This document shows, one piece after another, positions 1-10,209 of a DNA stretch of 64,000 nucleotides. Under the pieces are notes generated by a model. It had not been told where the DNA came from. It saw only the letters and a program-made list of their open reading frames with translations, and did no database searches. Made by a program: the position numbers and the translations under genes. The DNA is from Rhodospirillales bacterium. Its GTDB lineage: Bacteria; Pseudomonadota; Alphaproteobacteria; Rhodospirillales_A; JACZKS01. The stretch spans positions 15,462-79,461 of the forward strand of contig JABGRG010000002.1 of assembly GCA_018648445.1 (NCBI GenBank), read 5' to 3'. Position 1 is the stretch's first letter. Every line of letters starts with the position of its first letter.

Positions 1-90
1 GTGGGACGCCAGAGTGTGGGACGCCAGAGTGTGGGACGCCAGAGTGTGGGACGCCGGAGAGTAGGTCGTCAGAGTGTGGAGCGACTGGGT
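1..90. repeat. 15-bp direct tandem repeat, six units
   Basis: Consensus unit GTGGGACGCCAGAGT. Units at 1-15, 16-30 and 31-45 are identical. Units at 46-60, 61-75 and 76-90 diverge progressively towards prfC. The array touches the window edge, so its full copy number is unknown. Confidence 0.9.
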
Positions 91-99
91 GTCGTCTGA
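1..99 (+). CDS. 3' end of an unknown gene with VGRQS pentapeptide repeats (partial)
   Basis: The frame starting at base 1 is open to a TGA at 97-99. It reads as five-residue units, VGRQS three times, then VGRRR, VGRQS and VERLG, then VV and stop. Unit five (61-75) differs from the consensus DNA at three bases, all at third codon positions, so its peptide is unchanged. That is the pattern expected if this frame is translated. Only the last 32 codons are visible and nothing identifies the protein. The alternative is a non-coding 15-bp tandem repeat that happens to be open. Confidence 0.3.
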   Translation: MGRQSVGRQSVGRQSVGRRRVGRQSVERLGVV

Positions 100-112
100 A
101 ATCAACGGGATC

Positions 113-132
113 AAAGGGCCTCCCGGCCCTTT
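113..132. terminator. Strong hairpin between convergent reading frames
   Basis: AAAGGGCC (113-120) and GGCCCTTT (125-132) form a perfect 8-bp stem with a four-base loop. It lies 13 bases after the stop of the repeat frame and downstream of the prfC stop on the other strand, a normal place for a bidirectional terminator. There is no clear T-run on either side, so it may be only a stabilising 3' hairpin. Confidence 0.4.
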
Positions 133-192
133 GCGGGACCGGGCAGAGCCCGGAACTTTCTTCGAACCGGGCCCAGCCCACCGAATTCGGGC

Positions 193-1794
<1,602 letters not shown>

Positions 1795-1880
1795 GATCTC
1801 GCAGGTACGCCAAACGTTTTTGTGGGGGGCCGTATTGCGCTTTTCACCCCCCGTTTGTCAACGCCCGTGAATGTTTCCGG

Positions 1881-1909
1881 TTGAACGGCGCCCGCCGCCA
1901 GACTAGCTT
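1881..1909 (+). promoter_or_regulatory. Possible sigma-70 promoter of the iron-type ABC operon
   Basis: TTGAAC (1881-1886), a 17-base spacer and TAGCTT (1904-1909) resemble -35 and -10 boxes. The TTG that would begin the longest open frame of the permease is this -35 box, which argues for the downstream ATG at 1950 as the true start. Match quality is moderate. Confidence 0.35.
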
Positions 1910-1949
1910 GAGTCTAACGGGGACTGGTAAACGGGGTGCGGGCTTAACA

Positions 1950-3749
1950 ATGAAATCCGACCTGAGTTTTGCGCTGCATCGCATCGCCAATCACCCTGAG
2001 AGAATTCTGACCGCAATGTTCGTGGTGGTTCTCGCCTTTCTGGTGATCAATCCGTTAATCGAGATCATCCATGATTCCCTGGTCTACCAGAGCTACGATC
2101 TCGCCTACTTCCCGGACGCGAAAGAAGGCGAATTCACGCTGTTTCATATGACCCGCGTTTTTACGGGCCGCCTTTCCAATTCACTGTTCTACCGGCCGTT
2201 CGTCAACAGCCTGATGATCGCCTCCGGGGTCACGGCGTTGAGCCTTTTCATCGGCACCATTCTGGCGTGGCTTCTGGTTCGCACCGACCTTCATTTCCGG
2301 CCCGCCTTCACGGCCCTGGCGGTGGTTCCGTACATGATGCCGTCGTGGATTTTGGCCCTGGCCTGGCTGACGTTGTTCAAGAACGACCGGGTCGGTGGCG
2401 CCGAGGGAATGTTCACGTTCTTCTTCGGCATCCAGACGCCCAACTGGCTCGCCTACGGCATGTTTCCCATCATCATCTGTCTGGCGCTTCATTATTACGC
2501 TTACGCCTTCTTGCTGATGAGCGGGGCGCTGATGACGGTCGATTCGGAGCTGGAGGAAGCCGGCGCCATTTGCGGGCTTTCGCGCTTCCGGAGGCTGGCG
2601 AAAATTACGTTCCCGTTGCTGTTGCCGGCGTTGGGGTCAGCTGTGGTGCTGACCTTTATCCGAATTTTGGGAACCTTCGGCACACCGGCGCTGCTGGGGC
2701 TGCCGGTGCAGTTCTATACGATATCCACGCGGATTTACGCCTCGCTCAATGCGCGCAATATGGGCGACGGGTTTGTCCTCGCGCTGGTTCTGGTCGTCAT
2801 GGCGATCATCTTCATTTACGTCAACAGCCGCATTTTAGGCGTGCGCAAAAGCTTCGTGACCCTGACCGGAAAAGGCTTCCGCCAACGGCCCATTTCGCTG
2901 GGCGCGTGGCGCCTTCCGTTGACCGCGGTGGTCGCTTTGTTCATGGCGGTGACTGTCTTCATGCCGTTGCTGATCCTTGCCTGGGAAACCTTCATGCTGG
3001 ACCCGGGGGATTATAGCTTCGAGAACTACACGACCCATTTCTGGGTCGGCGAAAGCGATTACGAATTGGCCAGCGGCGAGGAAGGGATCATTCACAACGA
3101 CAATATCCTCTCGTCCCTGTGGAACAGCATAAAACTGGCGGTCAGCGCCGCGATATTTAACGGCCTGCTGGGGATACTGATCGGGTACGCCATCGTACGT
3201 GGCCGGGGAACGAAGCTTTCCAAGCTGCTCGAAGGAATGGCCTTCGCGCCTTACATTTTCCCGTCCATCGCTCTGGGCGCCATTTATCTGGGCATGTTCT
3301 CCACCGACTTCGGGCCGATTCCGGCGCTTTACGGAACCTTCGCGCTGCTGGTCGTTATCACCACGGTCAAGAATCTGCCATTTAGTTCGCGCACCGGCAT
3401 TGCGGCCATGCTGCAAATCGACAAATCGCTGGAGGAAACAGCGCGGGTGCAGGGCATCGGATGGTTCCGGCGCATGTGGAAAATCATCATACCCATGTCC
3501 ACCAGCGGGCTGATGGCGGGCATGCTGCTGACGTTCATTACGGCCATGCGCGAGTTGTCGCTGATTATCCTTCTGGTGACGCCTTCGACCATGGTCATGA
3601 CGACGGTGATCTTCGCCTATCAGGAACAGGACGCCACCCAACACGCCAACGGCGTCACGTTAATTCTGATTTTGATCATCATATTCGCTAACATTCTTGT
3701 ACGCCGCCTGTTCGGAAGCAGCAGTATTTTCGGGCTGCGGCAAACCTGA
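1950..3749 (+). CDS. ABC transporter permease, Fe3+ (FbpB/SfuB-like), two fused permease domains
   Basis: Inner-membrane permease of an iron(III)-type ABC importer. The product from ATG 1950 is 599 residues, typical for the double-domain FbpB family. It has two binding-protein-dependent permease halves of about six membrane segments each. EAA-type loops that contact the ATPase appear as 'EEAGAICGLSRFRRL' in the first half and 'EETARVQGIGWFRRM' in the second. An extended periplasmic loop (about 'DPGDYSFENYTTHF') precedes the second half. It is followed at 19 bp by the binding protein and then the ATPase, so the three form one operon. Iron is inferred from family; other metals or thiamine-like substrates are possible. 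Confidence 0.88.
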   Translation: MKSDLSFALHRIANHPERILTAMFVVVLAFLVINPLIEIIHDSLVYQSYDLAYFPDAKEGEFTLFHMTRVFTGRLSNSLFYRPFVNSLMIASGVTALSLFIGTILAWLLVRTDLHFRPAFTALAVVPYMMPSWILALAWLTLFKNDRVGGAEGMFTFFFGIQTPNWLAYGMFPIIICLALHYYAYAFLLMSGALMTVDSELEEAGAICGLSRFRRLAKITFPLLLPALGSAVVLTFIRILGTFGTPALLGLPVQFYTISTRIYASLNARNMGDGFVLALVLVVMAIIFIYVNSRILGVRKSFVTLTGKGFRQRPISLGAWRLPLTAVVALFMAVTVFMPLLILAWETFMLDPGDYSFENYTTHFWVGESDYELASGEEGIIHNDNILSSLWNSIKLAVSAAIFNGLLGILIGYAIVRGRGTKLSKLLEGMAFAPYIFPSIALGAIYLGMFSTDFGPIPALYGTFALLVVITTVKNLPFSSRTGIAAMLQIDKSLEETARVQGIGWFRRMWKIIIPMSTSGLMAGMLLTFITAMRELSLIILLVTPSTMVMTTVIFAYQEQDATQHANGVTLILILIIIFANILVRRLFGSSSIFGLRQT

Positions 3750-3767
3750 AGACGAGGGAGGTATCTT

Positions 3768-5018
3768 ATGAAACGTTATGTCGGCACTATCGCATCAACG
3801 GTTTGCGCGGGCCTTCTGGCCTTCGCCCCCGTCGTCGCATCGGCGGTCTCACAACCAACGCCGCCCCCCGAAATGGACGCCTGGCTGAAAGCGGCGAAAC
3901 TGGGCAAGTACGCGGAATCACCGCAAAATTGGGATGAGATCAACAGATTGGCGCTAGAGGAAGGTGAGGTCGTTATCTATTCCTCGTCTTCGCGCATCGC
4001 CAAGGTCGCCAAGACTTTCTCGGTGGAATATCCCGGAATCAAGGTCACATCCTATGACCTGGGGTCTGTCAAATCGGTGGAAAAAACGGTCCGCGAACAG
4101 GACGCCAATCTTTTCAACGCCGACATCGTCACCACCGGCGGTTCGGGTCAGGTCGTGCACGAGCTTTGGGCGAAAAACCGGCTCGTCAATTTCGTTCCGG
4201 ATCAGTTCAAGGACAGCATCCCGCTGGAAAACCGCGAACCCGTTCTCGTGCGTATCCTCGAAGCCCTCGTGTTCATGTACAACACCGAGGCCCATCCAGA
4301 CGCTCCGGCGATCAAGAACATCTGGGAAGTCACCGAGGCCAAATGGAAGGGCAAAGTGGTGCTCAAGGATCCGCTGGCGTCCCTGTCCAATTTCATGGGC
4401 ATCGCGACCATCGTGCAGCACGCCGATGAACTGGCCGCAGCCTACAAGCGCCATGCCGGCAAGGACATTGTGCTTCACGAAGGCGTTCCCGACGCCGGGT
4501 ACGAGTTCCTCTATCGCTTCCTTCACAACGATCCGGTGATCCTCAAATCCGGCTCGAAGGCGGCCAAGGCGTCGGGCAAAAAGGGACAGAAAAGTCCCCC
4601 GTTGTTCTTCGGCCCCATGACCTACTACCGTTACAACGGCACCAAGGGTTATGTGAACGGTTTGGCCGTAAATCTGGACCCGGCGGCCAAGGTGATTTAC
4701 CCGACCTATATGGCCATCGGCCGCCAAGCGCCCCATCCCAACGCGGCGAAAGTGTTCGTAGCCTACCTGTTGGGAAGCACGGATTTGAAGGCCGATTCCA
4801 AGCTTGAGCAGCCCTACAATAAAGGCGAGAGCGTGAAGCTTCTTAAAGGTCTTGCTCCGTACTTCGATCCGGGTTCGAAAAGCCCGCGTGACGACGCGCC
4901 GTTCCCTGCGGGTGGCGAAGTCTGGGCAGACATGAAGGCCTGGATGACCGACCCTGCGTTCATGTTTAGTGAGGGTCCGAAGGTTCGCGATTTCTGGATT
5001 CAGGAATCGGGTAGCTGA
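3768..5018 (+). CDS. ABC transporter substrate-binding protein, Fe3+ type
   Basis: Periplasmic binding protein of the importer encoded on both sides of it. The 416-residue precursor starts with a Sec signal peptide (MKRYVGTIAS, hydrophobic core, cleavage near VVASA). The mature part opens with 'EGEVVIYSSSSR', the typical first strand of class II iron/polyamine-type binding proteins. Its later 'GTKGYVNGLAVN' and 'HPNAAKVFVAYLL' are also family features. A good Shine-Dalgarno (GAGGGAGG) precedes the ATG. The protein is longer than FbpA (about 340 residues) and has a lysine-rich insertion near residue 265 (KAAKASGKKGQK), so the ligand could be a chelate rather than bare Fe3+. Confidence 0.85.
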   Translation: MKRYVGTIASTVCAGLLAFAPVVASAVSQPTPPPEMDAWLKAAKLGKYAESPQNWDEINRLALEEGEVVIYSSSSRIAKVAKTFSVEYPGIKVTSYDLGSVKSVEKTVREQDANLFNADIVTTGGSGQVVHELWAKNRLVNFVPDQFKDSIPLENREPVLVRILEALVFMYNTEAHPDAPAIKNIWEVTEAKWKGKVVLKDPLASLSNFMGIATIVQHADELAAAYKRHAGKDIVLHEGVPDAGYEFLYRFLHNDPVILKSGSKAAKASGKKGQKSPPLFFGPMTYYRYNGTKGYVNGLAVNLDPAAKVIYPTYMAIGRQAPHPNAAKVFVAYLLGSTDLKADSKLEQPYNKGESVKLLKGLAPYFDPGSKSPRDDAPFPAGGEVWADMKAWMTDPAFMFSEGPKVRDFWIQESGS

Positions 5019-5041
5019 ATTAGACGCGAGGATACAGGGTC

Positions 5042-6136
5042 GTGGAAGAAATCGTTTTAACCAATGTTTCCAAGTCCTACGGCAAAGAACCTGCCGTCAA
5101 GAACCTGTCCCTGAGGGTCAAGCCCGGTGAATTTCTGACCGTGCTTGGCCCTTCGGGGTGCGGTAAAACCACGACCCTGCGCCTCATCGCCGGACTGGAG
5201 GAACCCGATTCCGGCCAGATACACCTGGGCGACAAATTGGTTTTCTCGCGCGACGAGGGAGTTTTCGTGGCCCCCGAGTATCGCAACCTGGGCCTTATTT
5301 TCCAAAGTTACGCATTGTGGCCGCACATGACGGTCGCTACCAACATCACCTTGGCGCTCGAGCCGAAGAAACTGAGCCGTGACGACATCGAGAAGCGGCT
5401 GACGGCGGCGCTCGAAAAAGTCCAGCTTACGCCGTATCGGGATCGCTATCCGTCCGAACTATCGGGTGGACAGCAACAGCGCGTCGCGGTGGCGCGCCTG
5501 ATCGCCATGCAGCCTTCCATTCTGATGATGGATGAACCGCTTTCCAATCTTGACGCCATGTTGCGCACCGACATGCGCGGCGAATTGAAAAGGCTTCACC
5601 GGGACCTTGAAGCAACGACCGTTTACGTCACGCACGACCAGATCGAGGCGTTGACGCTTTCAGACACCGTGGTCGTGATGGACGAGGGCGTGGTGCAACA
5701 GGAATCCTCGGCCTTCGATATCTACCACCATCCCGCCAACCTGTTTGTCGCGGAGTTCATCGGCAATCCGAGGATCAATCGTCTGGATGGAACACTGCAA
5801 CGGCGGGACGGACAACTGCATGCCGATTTTGCAGACTTGTCGGTGCCCCTGAAACAGGATTTACCGCTCAAGGATGGCCGCGTAACAGCCACCATCCGCC
5901 CCGAAAACGTGCGGGTGTCGGAAACCGAGAAGGAAGGGTGGTTAAAGGTGACGCTTGATTCCGTCCTGCCGACGGGCTCCGAAACGATCCTGCAAACCAG
6001 CGCCGGGCAAACGCACATCACCGTCGTCGATCGCGGGTTTTTCCAGATGGAAGTGGATCGTCCGTTGTGGCTTTCGTTCGAGGCGGACTCGATGAATTTC
6101 TTCGATCCCGACAGCGGTCGAAATCTTAACATCTAG
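5042..6136 (+). CDS. ABC transporter ATP-binding protein, Fe3+ (FbpC-like)
   Basis: Cytoplasmic ATPase that powers the importer. Of its 364 residues the first 235 or so are the nucleotide-binding domain. It has Walker A GPSGCGKTT (36-44), Q-loop Gln 88, signature LSGGQ (140-144), Walker B ending DE (164-165) and switch His 198. A TOBE-like regulatory domain follows (about 245-364, with 'TIRPENVRVSE'). GTG start at 5042. It closes the three-gene operon and is followed by 244 bp with no clear gene. Confidence 0.9.
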   Translation: MEEIVLTNVSKSYGKEPAVKNLSLRVKPGEFLTVLGPSGCGKTTTLRLIAGLEEPDSGQIHLGDKLVFSRDEGVFVAPEYRNLGLIFQSYALWPHMTVATNITLALEPKKLSRDDIEKRLTAALEKVQLTPYRDRYPSELSGGQQQRVAVARLIAMQPSILMMDEPLSNLDAMLRTDMRGELKRLHRDLEATTVYVTHDQIEALTLSDTVVVMDEGVVQQESSAFDIYHHPANLFVAEFIGNPRINRLDGTLQRRDGQLHADFADLSVPLKQDLPLKDGRVTATIRPENVRVSETEKEGWLKVTLDSVLPTGSETILQTSAGQTHITVVDRGFFQMEVDRPLWLSFEADSMNFFDPDSGRNLNI

Positions 6137-6380
6137 AAAACTATCGCCGATCCCCTTCGCACTTCACCCCGTGGTATCGCTGAAGAGGTGGTACATCCCC
6201 CCTTCCCGATCGCTTTGCCTCATACATGGCAGTGTCGGTTTTTCGGATTAGGTCCTCGGCGTCGCCAATATTCCATAGAGCGGCTTCGCTGTCTTTCATT
6301 GTTTTGCAAGGCATTGCCGACTATGGTTTCGCTGGAACGCAGGTTGTAAATTCGCGCTGTTTGAGCGTCGAGGAAAGTGA

Positions 6381-8444
6381 ATGGCTGATACGCCCATCGA
6401 AGGAGCGCCCGAGGCCGCGCCCGTGGCCCAGGAACCGCCCGCGACAAGCGGCGGCGCGCCATCGCTTCCGGTCTTGATGCTTGATCGCTTTCAGATTTAT
6501 CCAAGCCGTCCGCTGCCTGAACTTTCGACACCGTCGGCTTCGGCTTTCGCTGCCGAGGATCGGCGGGATATCGGTCGCCGGTTATGCGCCTATGTGTGTA
6601 CGCCGGGGTTGCCATCACGCATCGGCGCGGCCGCGCTGCTTCGCGGCGGCCGCGTGCGGAACCTTATGGCGCTGGTAGAATTCGGTACGGTCGATTGGCC
6701 GCCGATCGGCCAGCGCAGCATGGTCATGATCTACGAGCGCCCGCTCGGCGGAAAATTGACGGATTCGGAAAGCGCGGCGACCCGCGGGCAGGATGTCCAG
6801 CAACGCGTGATCGAGCCGCTGGCCAATGCGCTTCAGGAGATGGCCGACCACAGGATGCCGCACCGCGCAATTCGTCCAGACAACATTTTCTTTTTGGATG
6901 AGGAAAAGCAGACCGTTGTTCTCGGGGAATGCCTGACCTCGCCGCCGGGTTTCGATCAACCTCTCGTCTTTGAAACCATCAAAAACGGACTAGCCGACCC
7001 AGCAGGTCGTGACGAGGGCGACCTGACGGATGACATGTATGCGTTCGGCGTTACGCTCGTGTTTTATCTCCTGGGCGAAAATCCGGTCGCGAATTATAGC
7101 GATGACCAACTGATCTACGCCAAGGCCGAACAGGGAACATATGCCACCCTGTGTTCCGGTGGACGCATTCCTCTGACCATGCTGGAACTGCTTCGCGGAC
7201 TGTTAAGCGATGATCCCGCCGAGCGGTGGGGCGTTCATGAACTTGCCCTTTGGATCGACGGGCGGCGGATGACGCCAATTCAAAAACGTGCGGCGACCCG
7301 TCCCGAGACGCGATTTTCCTTCGCCGGTCATGATCACATAACCACCCGCACGCTGGCCCATGCCTTCAGCCGCAATGTTTCCGACGCGGCACGGGTTTTG
7401 AAAGAACGGCAACTAGACCCCTGGCTACGTCGTAGCCTCGTTATGAAGGAACTTGCCGATGCGGTAGCGGGGCTTGCGGATTCGGCGTATTCCGAAGAGG
7501 GCAATGCACGCGGCGTCGACGAATTGCTTGTGTCGCGGGTCTGCATGTTGCTCGACCCCGAAGCGCCGATCCGATATTTGGGGTACGCCTTTCATCCGGA
7601 CTCCTTTGGCACCTCGTTGGCGGTAGAACTGCTTCGTCAAAACACGACGCGGGTAGGCGAGGACATTCTTGAACGAAATATCGTCGGCCTGTGGTTCGAA
7701 GTTCGCAACACCATTGGATCAATGAACCCGGCGCAGGAACGAAATTATCAGAACCTTCAAGACTTCCTGCTGAACAAAAACCCCGGATACGGTATCGAGC
7801 GGTGCTTGTACGATCTCAATCCGGGCTTTCCGTGTCAGAGTCCCTTTATCGTCAAGGATTTTGTCTCTGATGTGGACAGCCTGTTGGCAGCCCTGGATGA
7901 AGCTGCAAACCGGGTTGACACGAAAGCGCCGCCCATGGATCGGCATATCGCCGCATTTATTGCGGCGCATTTTGAGCACGATGTCGAAAAGCATCTGCGC
8001 GCACTTGGCGATGCCGACGATGCCAAAAGCATCACCGGAATGTTAAGCCTGCTCTCAGCGGTTCAATGGCGCATGGGTCCGGACGCGTTGTTTGGGCTTT
8101 CAAGCTGGGTTGGAGGGCTGCTCGGGCCGGCGATCAACTCCTATCATAGCCGAACCGTTCGCGGCGATATCGAGCGCGAAATACCGCGACTGGTTCGCCA
8201 GGGCAGCCTGCCGGGGCTGTTCGATCTGATCGACAATGCCGAACAGCGCCATCAGGACCGGCTGGGTTATGATGCGGCAATCAACGAATTTGTCTTGGCC
8301 GAAAACGAAATTCAGGAAATCGAGAGCAGCGATTCGGCGCGCTCGGAATCTGCCGAACGCATCGGTCAACAATCGTCGGCGATGACGTCGGTCGTTATTA
8401 CGCTGATATTCATCACCATCGTTTTCCTTAACGAGGTCTGGTAG
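6381..8444 (+). CDS. Tail-anchored protein-kinase-like protein, predicted pseudokinase
   Basis: 687 residues. A kinase-like fold is visible from about residue 80 to 300. HRAIRPDN (161-168) stands where HRDLKPEN is found in active kinases, so the catalytic Asp is Ala. LGE (181-183) stands where the DFG metal-binding motif belongs. DDMYAFGV (217-224) and 'LLSDDPAERWG' (274-284) match subdomains IX and XI. No glycine-rich loop or VAIK-type lysine is recognisable. Residues 300-660 are mostly helical and unrecognised. A single hydrophobic segment (about 665-684) ends the protein, so the bulk should sit in the cytoplasm, anchored to the inner membrane. It is followed at 14 bp by a small membrane protein, its likely partner. 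The role is unknown; scaffold or regulator is inference. Confidence 0.7.
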   Translation: MADTPIEGAPEAAPVAQEPPATSGGAPSLPVLMLDRFQIYPSRPLPELSTPSASAFAAEDRRDIGRRLCAYVCTPGLPSRIGAAALLRGGRVRNLMALVEFGTVDWPPIGQRSMVMIYERPLGGKLTDSESAATRGQDVQQRVIEPLANALQEMADHRMPHRAIRPDNIFFLDEEKQTVVLGECLTSPPGFDQPLVFETIKNGLADPAGRDEGDLTDDMYAFGVTLVFYLLGENPVANYSDDQLIYAKAEQGTYATLCSGGRIPLTMLELLRGLLSDDPAERWGVHELALWIDGRRMTPIQKRAATRPETRFSFAGHDHITTRTLAHAFSRNVSDAARVLKERQLDPWLRRSLVMKELADAVAGLADSAYSEEGNARGVDELLVSRVCMLLDPEAPIRYLGYAFHPDSFGTSLAVELLRQNTTRVGEDILERNIVGLWFEVRNTIGSMNPAQERNYQNLQDFLLNKNPGYGIERCLYDLNPGFPCQSPFIVKDFVSDVDSLLAALDEAANRVDTKAPPMDRHIAAFIAAHFEHDVEKHLRALGDADDAKSITGMLSLLSAVQWRMGPDALFGLSSWVGGLLGPAINSYHSRTVRGDIEREIPRLVRQGSLPGLFDLIDNAEQRHQDRLGYDAAINEFVLAENEIQEIESSDSARSESAERIGQQSSAMTSVVITLIFITIVFLNEVW

Positions 8445-8457
8445 GAACTGCGCCGCA

Positions 8458-8964
8458 ATGGCCAATGAAAAACAAGCAGCGCCGCGATCGAGGACCGCCA
8501 ATATTTGGCTGTGGGTCGTCGTTCTTCTGTTCTGCCTGATCTGGATTTCGTTTCCGACCGTGATGGTGATCGGTATCGGAATGCCGCCGACCCTGGTGGC
8601 CTGGATTATTGATCGCACCTATCAGAAGTCGGCGACCTACTGTGTGGCCGGTTTGAACTTCTGCGGCCTGTTCCCCTATTTGATGGATTTGTGGTTCGGA
8701 ACACACAGCATCAAAGCCGCCGGGGCGATGATGTCGGATGTGTTCACGCTTCTCGCCATTTATGGTTCCGCGGCCTTCGGCTGGATGATGTTTTTGGCCA
8801 TTCCGCCGGTCGTGGCGACTTTCCTTACGGTTGTTTCGCAACGACGGGTGGCGCAGCTTCGCACACTCCAGCGCGACATCATCAAGGAATGGGGCGAAGG
8901 TGTCGCCGGTGCGGCGACGGGCGAGAACGATACCGAACGCGAGCCGCCGCCAGCTCCGGAATAG
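8458..8964 (+). CDS. Small multi-span membrane protein, partner of the pseudokinase
   Basis: 168 residues with about four hydrophobic segments: WLWVVVLLFCLIWISF, a GMPPTLVAWII stretch, a weak one near 'VAGLNFCGLFPYLMDLWF', and 'FTLLAIYGSAAFGWMMF' running into 'AIPPVVATFLTVV'. A basic, charged C-terminal tail of about 40 residues should be cytoplasmic. The gene begins 14 bp after the pseudokinase and ends 40 bp before the amidohydrolase, all on the same strand. I do not recognise the family. Its position suggests it works with the tail-anchored pseudokinase, but nothing in the sequence shows how. Confidence 0.65.
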   Translation: MANEKQAAPRSRTANIWLWVVVLLFCLIWISFPTVMVIGIGMPPTLVAWIIDRTYQKSATYCVAGLNFCGLFPYLMDLWFGTHSIKAAGAMMSDVFTLLAIYGSAAFGWMMFLAIPPVVATFLTVVSQRRVAQLRTLQRDIIKEWGEGVAGAATGENDTEREPPPAPE

Positions 8965-9003
8965 TCGGAAAAACCCTATTTACGCGGTTGGATCGGTAAA
9001 CAA

Positions 9004-10197
9004 ATGAACAATTCTCTCCTTCTTAAATCCGTCCGTCCGACGGGCGGCGGGTCCGTGGATATCTTGATCATCAACGGGAAGATCGCGCAAATCGGCCCTT
9101 CCATTAAACCGCCTGAACCCCACACGGACCAAATAGAGGGTGAAAACGCACTCGTCGTGCCCGGTTTCGTCGATGCCCACACCCATCTGGACAAGACGTT
9201 TTTGGGACTGCCGTGGCAGCCGCACACCGCCGGACCGACCATCCGTGAGAAGGTCGACAACGAGCGCCGCCTGCTGCGTACGCTAAACCTGGATACGAAA
9301 ACACAGTCTGAAAAACAGGCGCGGCTGCATTTGTCGAAAGGAACGACCCATGTACGCACCCACGTCGACGTGGGGGCCGAGCAGGGGCTGAGCCATTTTG
9401 AAGGCGTTCTGGCCACTCGCGAGGCCTTCGCCGGACTGTTGGACATGCAAATCGTCGCCTTCCCGCAACAAGGGATGATTACCAATCCGGGAACCGCCGA
9501 GCTTATGGAAGAAGCCGTGCGTCTGGGGGCCGATTTCGTCGGCGGTATCGACCCATCGGTTATTGAACGTGATCCGGTGTGTCACCTCGATACGGTCTTC
9601 GCCATTGCCGAACGGACCGGCGTCGGCGTTGATATTCATCTTCATGAGCCGGGTGAATTGGGGGCTTTTTCGGTCGATCTGATTTGTGAGCGGACCGCTG
9701 CTCTGAGCATGACGGGAAAAGTCACCATAGGCCACGCGTTCTGTCTGGGCATGGTCGATGACGCTCGTCTGACCGGGTTGCTCGATCAATTGGCGGTAAA
9801 CGACATTTCGATCATGACCCATGCGCCGGGGGCGGTGGCGTTTCCGCCGGTATCAAAATTAGCTGCGGCGGGGGTCAGAATTTGTTCGGGATCGGACGGC
9901 ATCCGCGATGCGTGGAACCCCTACGGCAATGCCGACATGCTGGAACGCGCGATGATACTTTCGTACCGCAACAATTTCCGGCGCGACGACGAATTGGAGA
10001 GGATGTTGGATATCTGCACCTTCGGCGGGGCCTCGGTCATGGGGGCCGATGATTATGGGCTGAAAGTCGGATGCGCCGCCGATCTGGTTCTTTTGGACGG
10101 GGAAACCCTGGCCGAGGCCATTGTCACGCGGTCTCCGCGTCGGTTGGTGTTGAAGGCCGGTCGGACCGTTGCCGATAACGGCGATTGCGTGGTTTGA
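9004..10197 (+). CDS. Amidohydrolase, cytosine-deaminase-like
   Basis: 397-residue metal-dependent hydrolase of the amidohydrolase superfamily, closest in pattern to cytosine deaminase and related ring deaminases. Likely metal ligands are HTH (59-61), His 214 in 'DIHLHEPGE' (Glu 215 as the catalytic acid/base), His 244 in 'IGHAFCLG' and Asp 298 in 'CSGSDGIRD'. The barrel is flanked by the usual N- and C-terminal beta-sandwich strands ('ADLVLLDGETLAEAI'). The substrate cannot be read from sequence: cytosine, a creatinine-like ring or another cyclic amide are possible. It is collinear with the pseudokinase pair (40 bp) and may be co-transcribed with it. Confidence 0.82.
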   Translation: MNNSLLLKSVRPTGGGSVDILIINGKIAQIGPSIKPPEPHTDQIEGENALVVPGFVDAHTHLDKTFLGLPWQPHTAGPTIREKVDNERRLLRTLNLDTKTQSEKQARLHLSKGTTHVRTHVDVGAEQGLSHFEGVLATREAFAGLLDMQIVAFPQQGMITNPGTAELMEEAVRLGADFVGGIDPSVIERDPVCHLDTVFAIAERTGVGVDIHLHEPGELGAFSVDLICERTAALSMTGKVTIGHAFCLGMVDDARLTGLLDQLAVNDISIMTHAPGAVAFPPVSKLAAAGVRICSGSDGIRDAWNPYGNADMLERAMILSYRNNFRRDDELERMLDICTFGGASVMGADDYGLKVGCAADLVLLDGETLAEAIVTRSPRRLVLKAGRTVADNGDCVV

Positions 10198-10209
10198 GCG
10201 AACGGGCGT

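Noticed and set aside
1..90. Tandem array at the left edge as a CRISPR
   Set aside because: Units are 15 bp with no spacers and directly adjoin, so it is a simple tandem repeat, probably coding.
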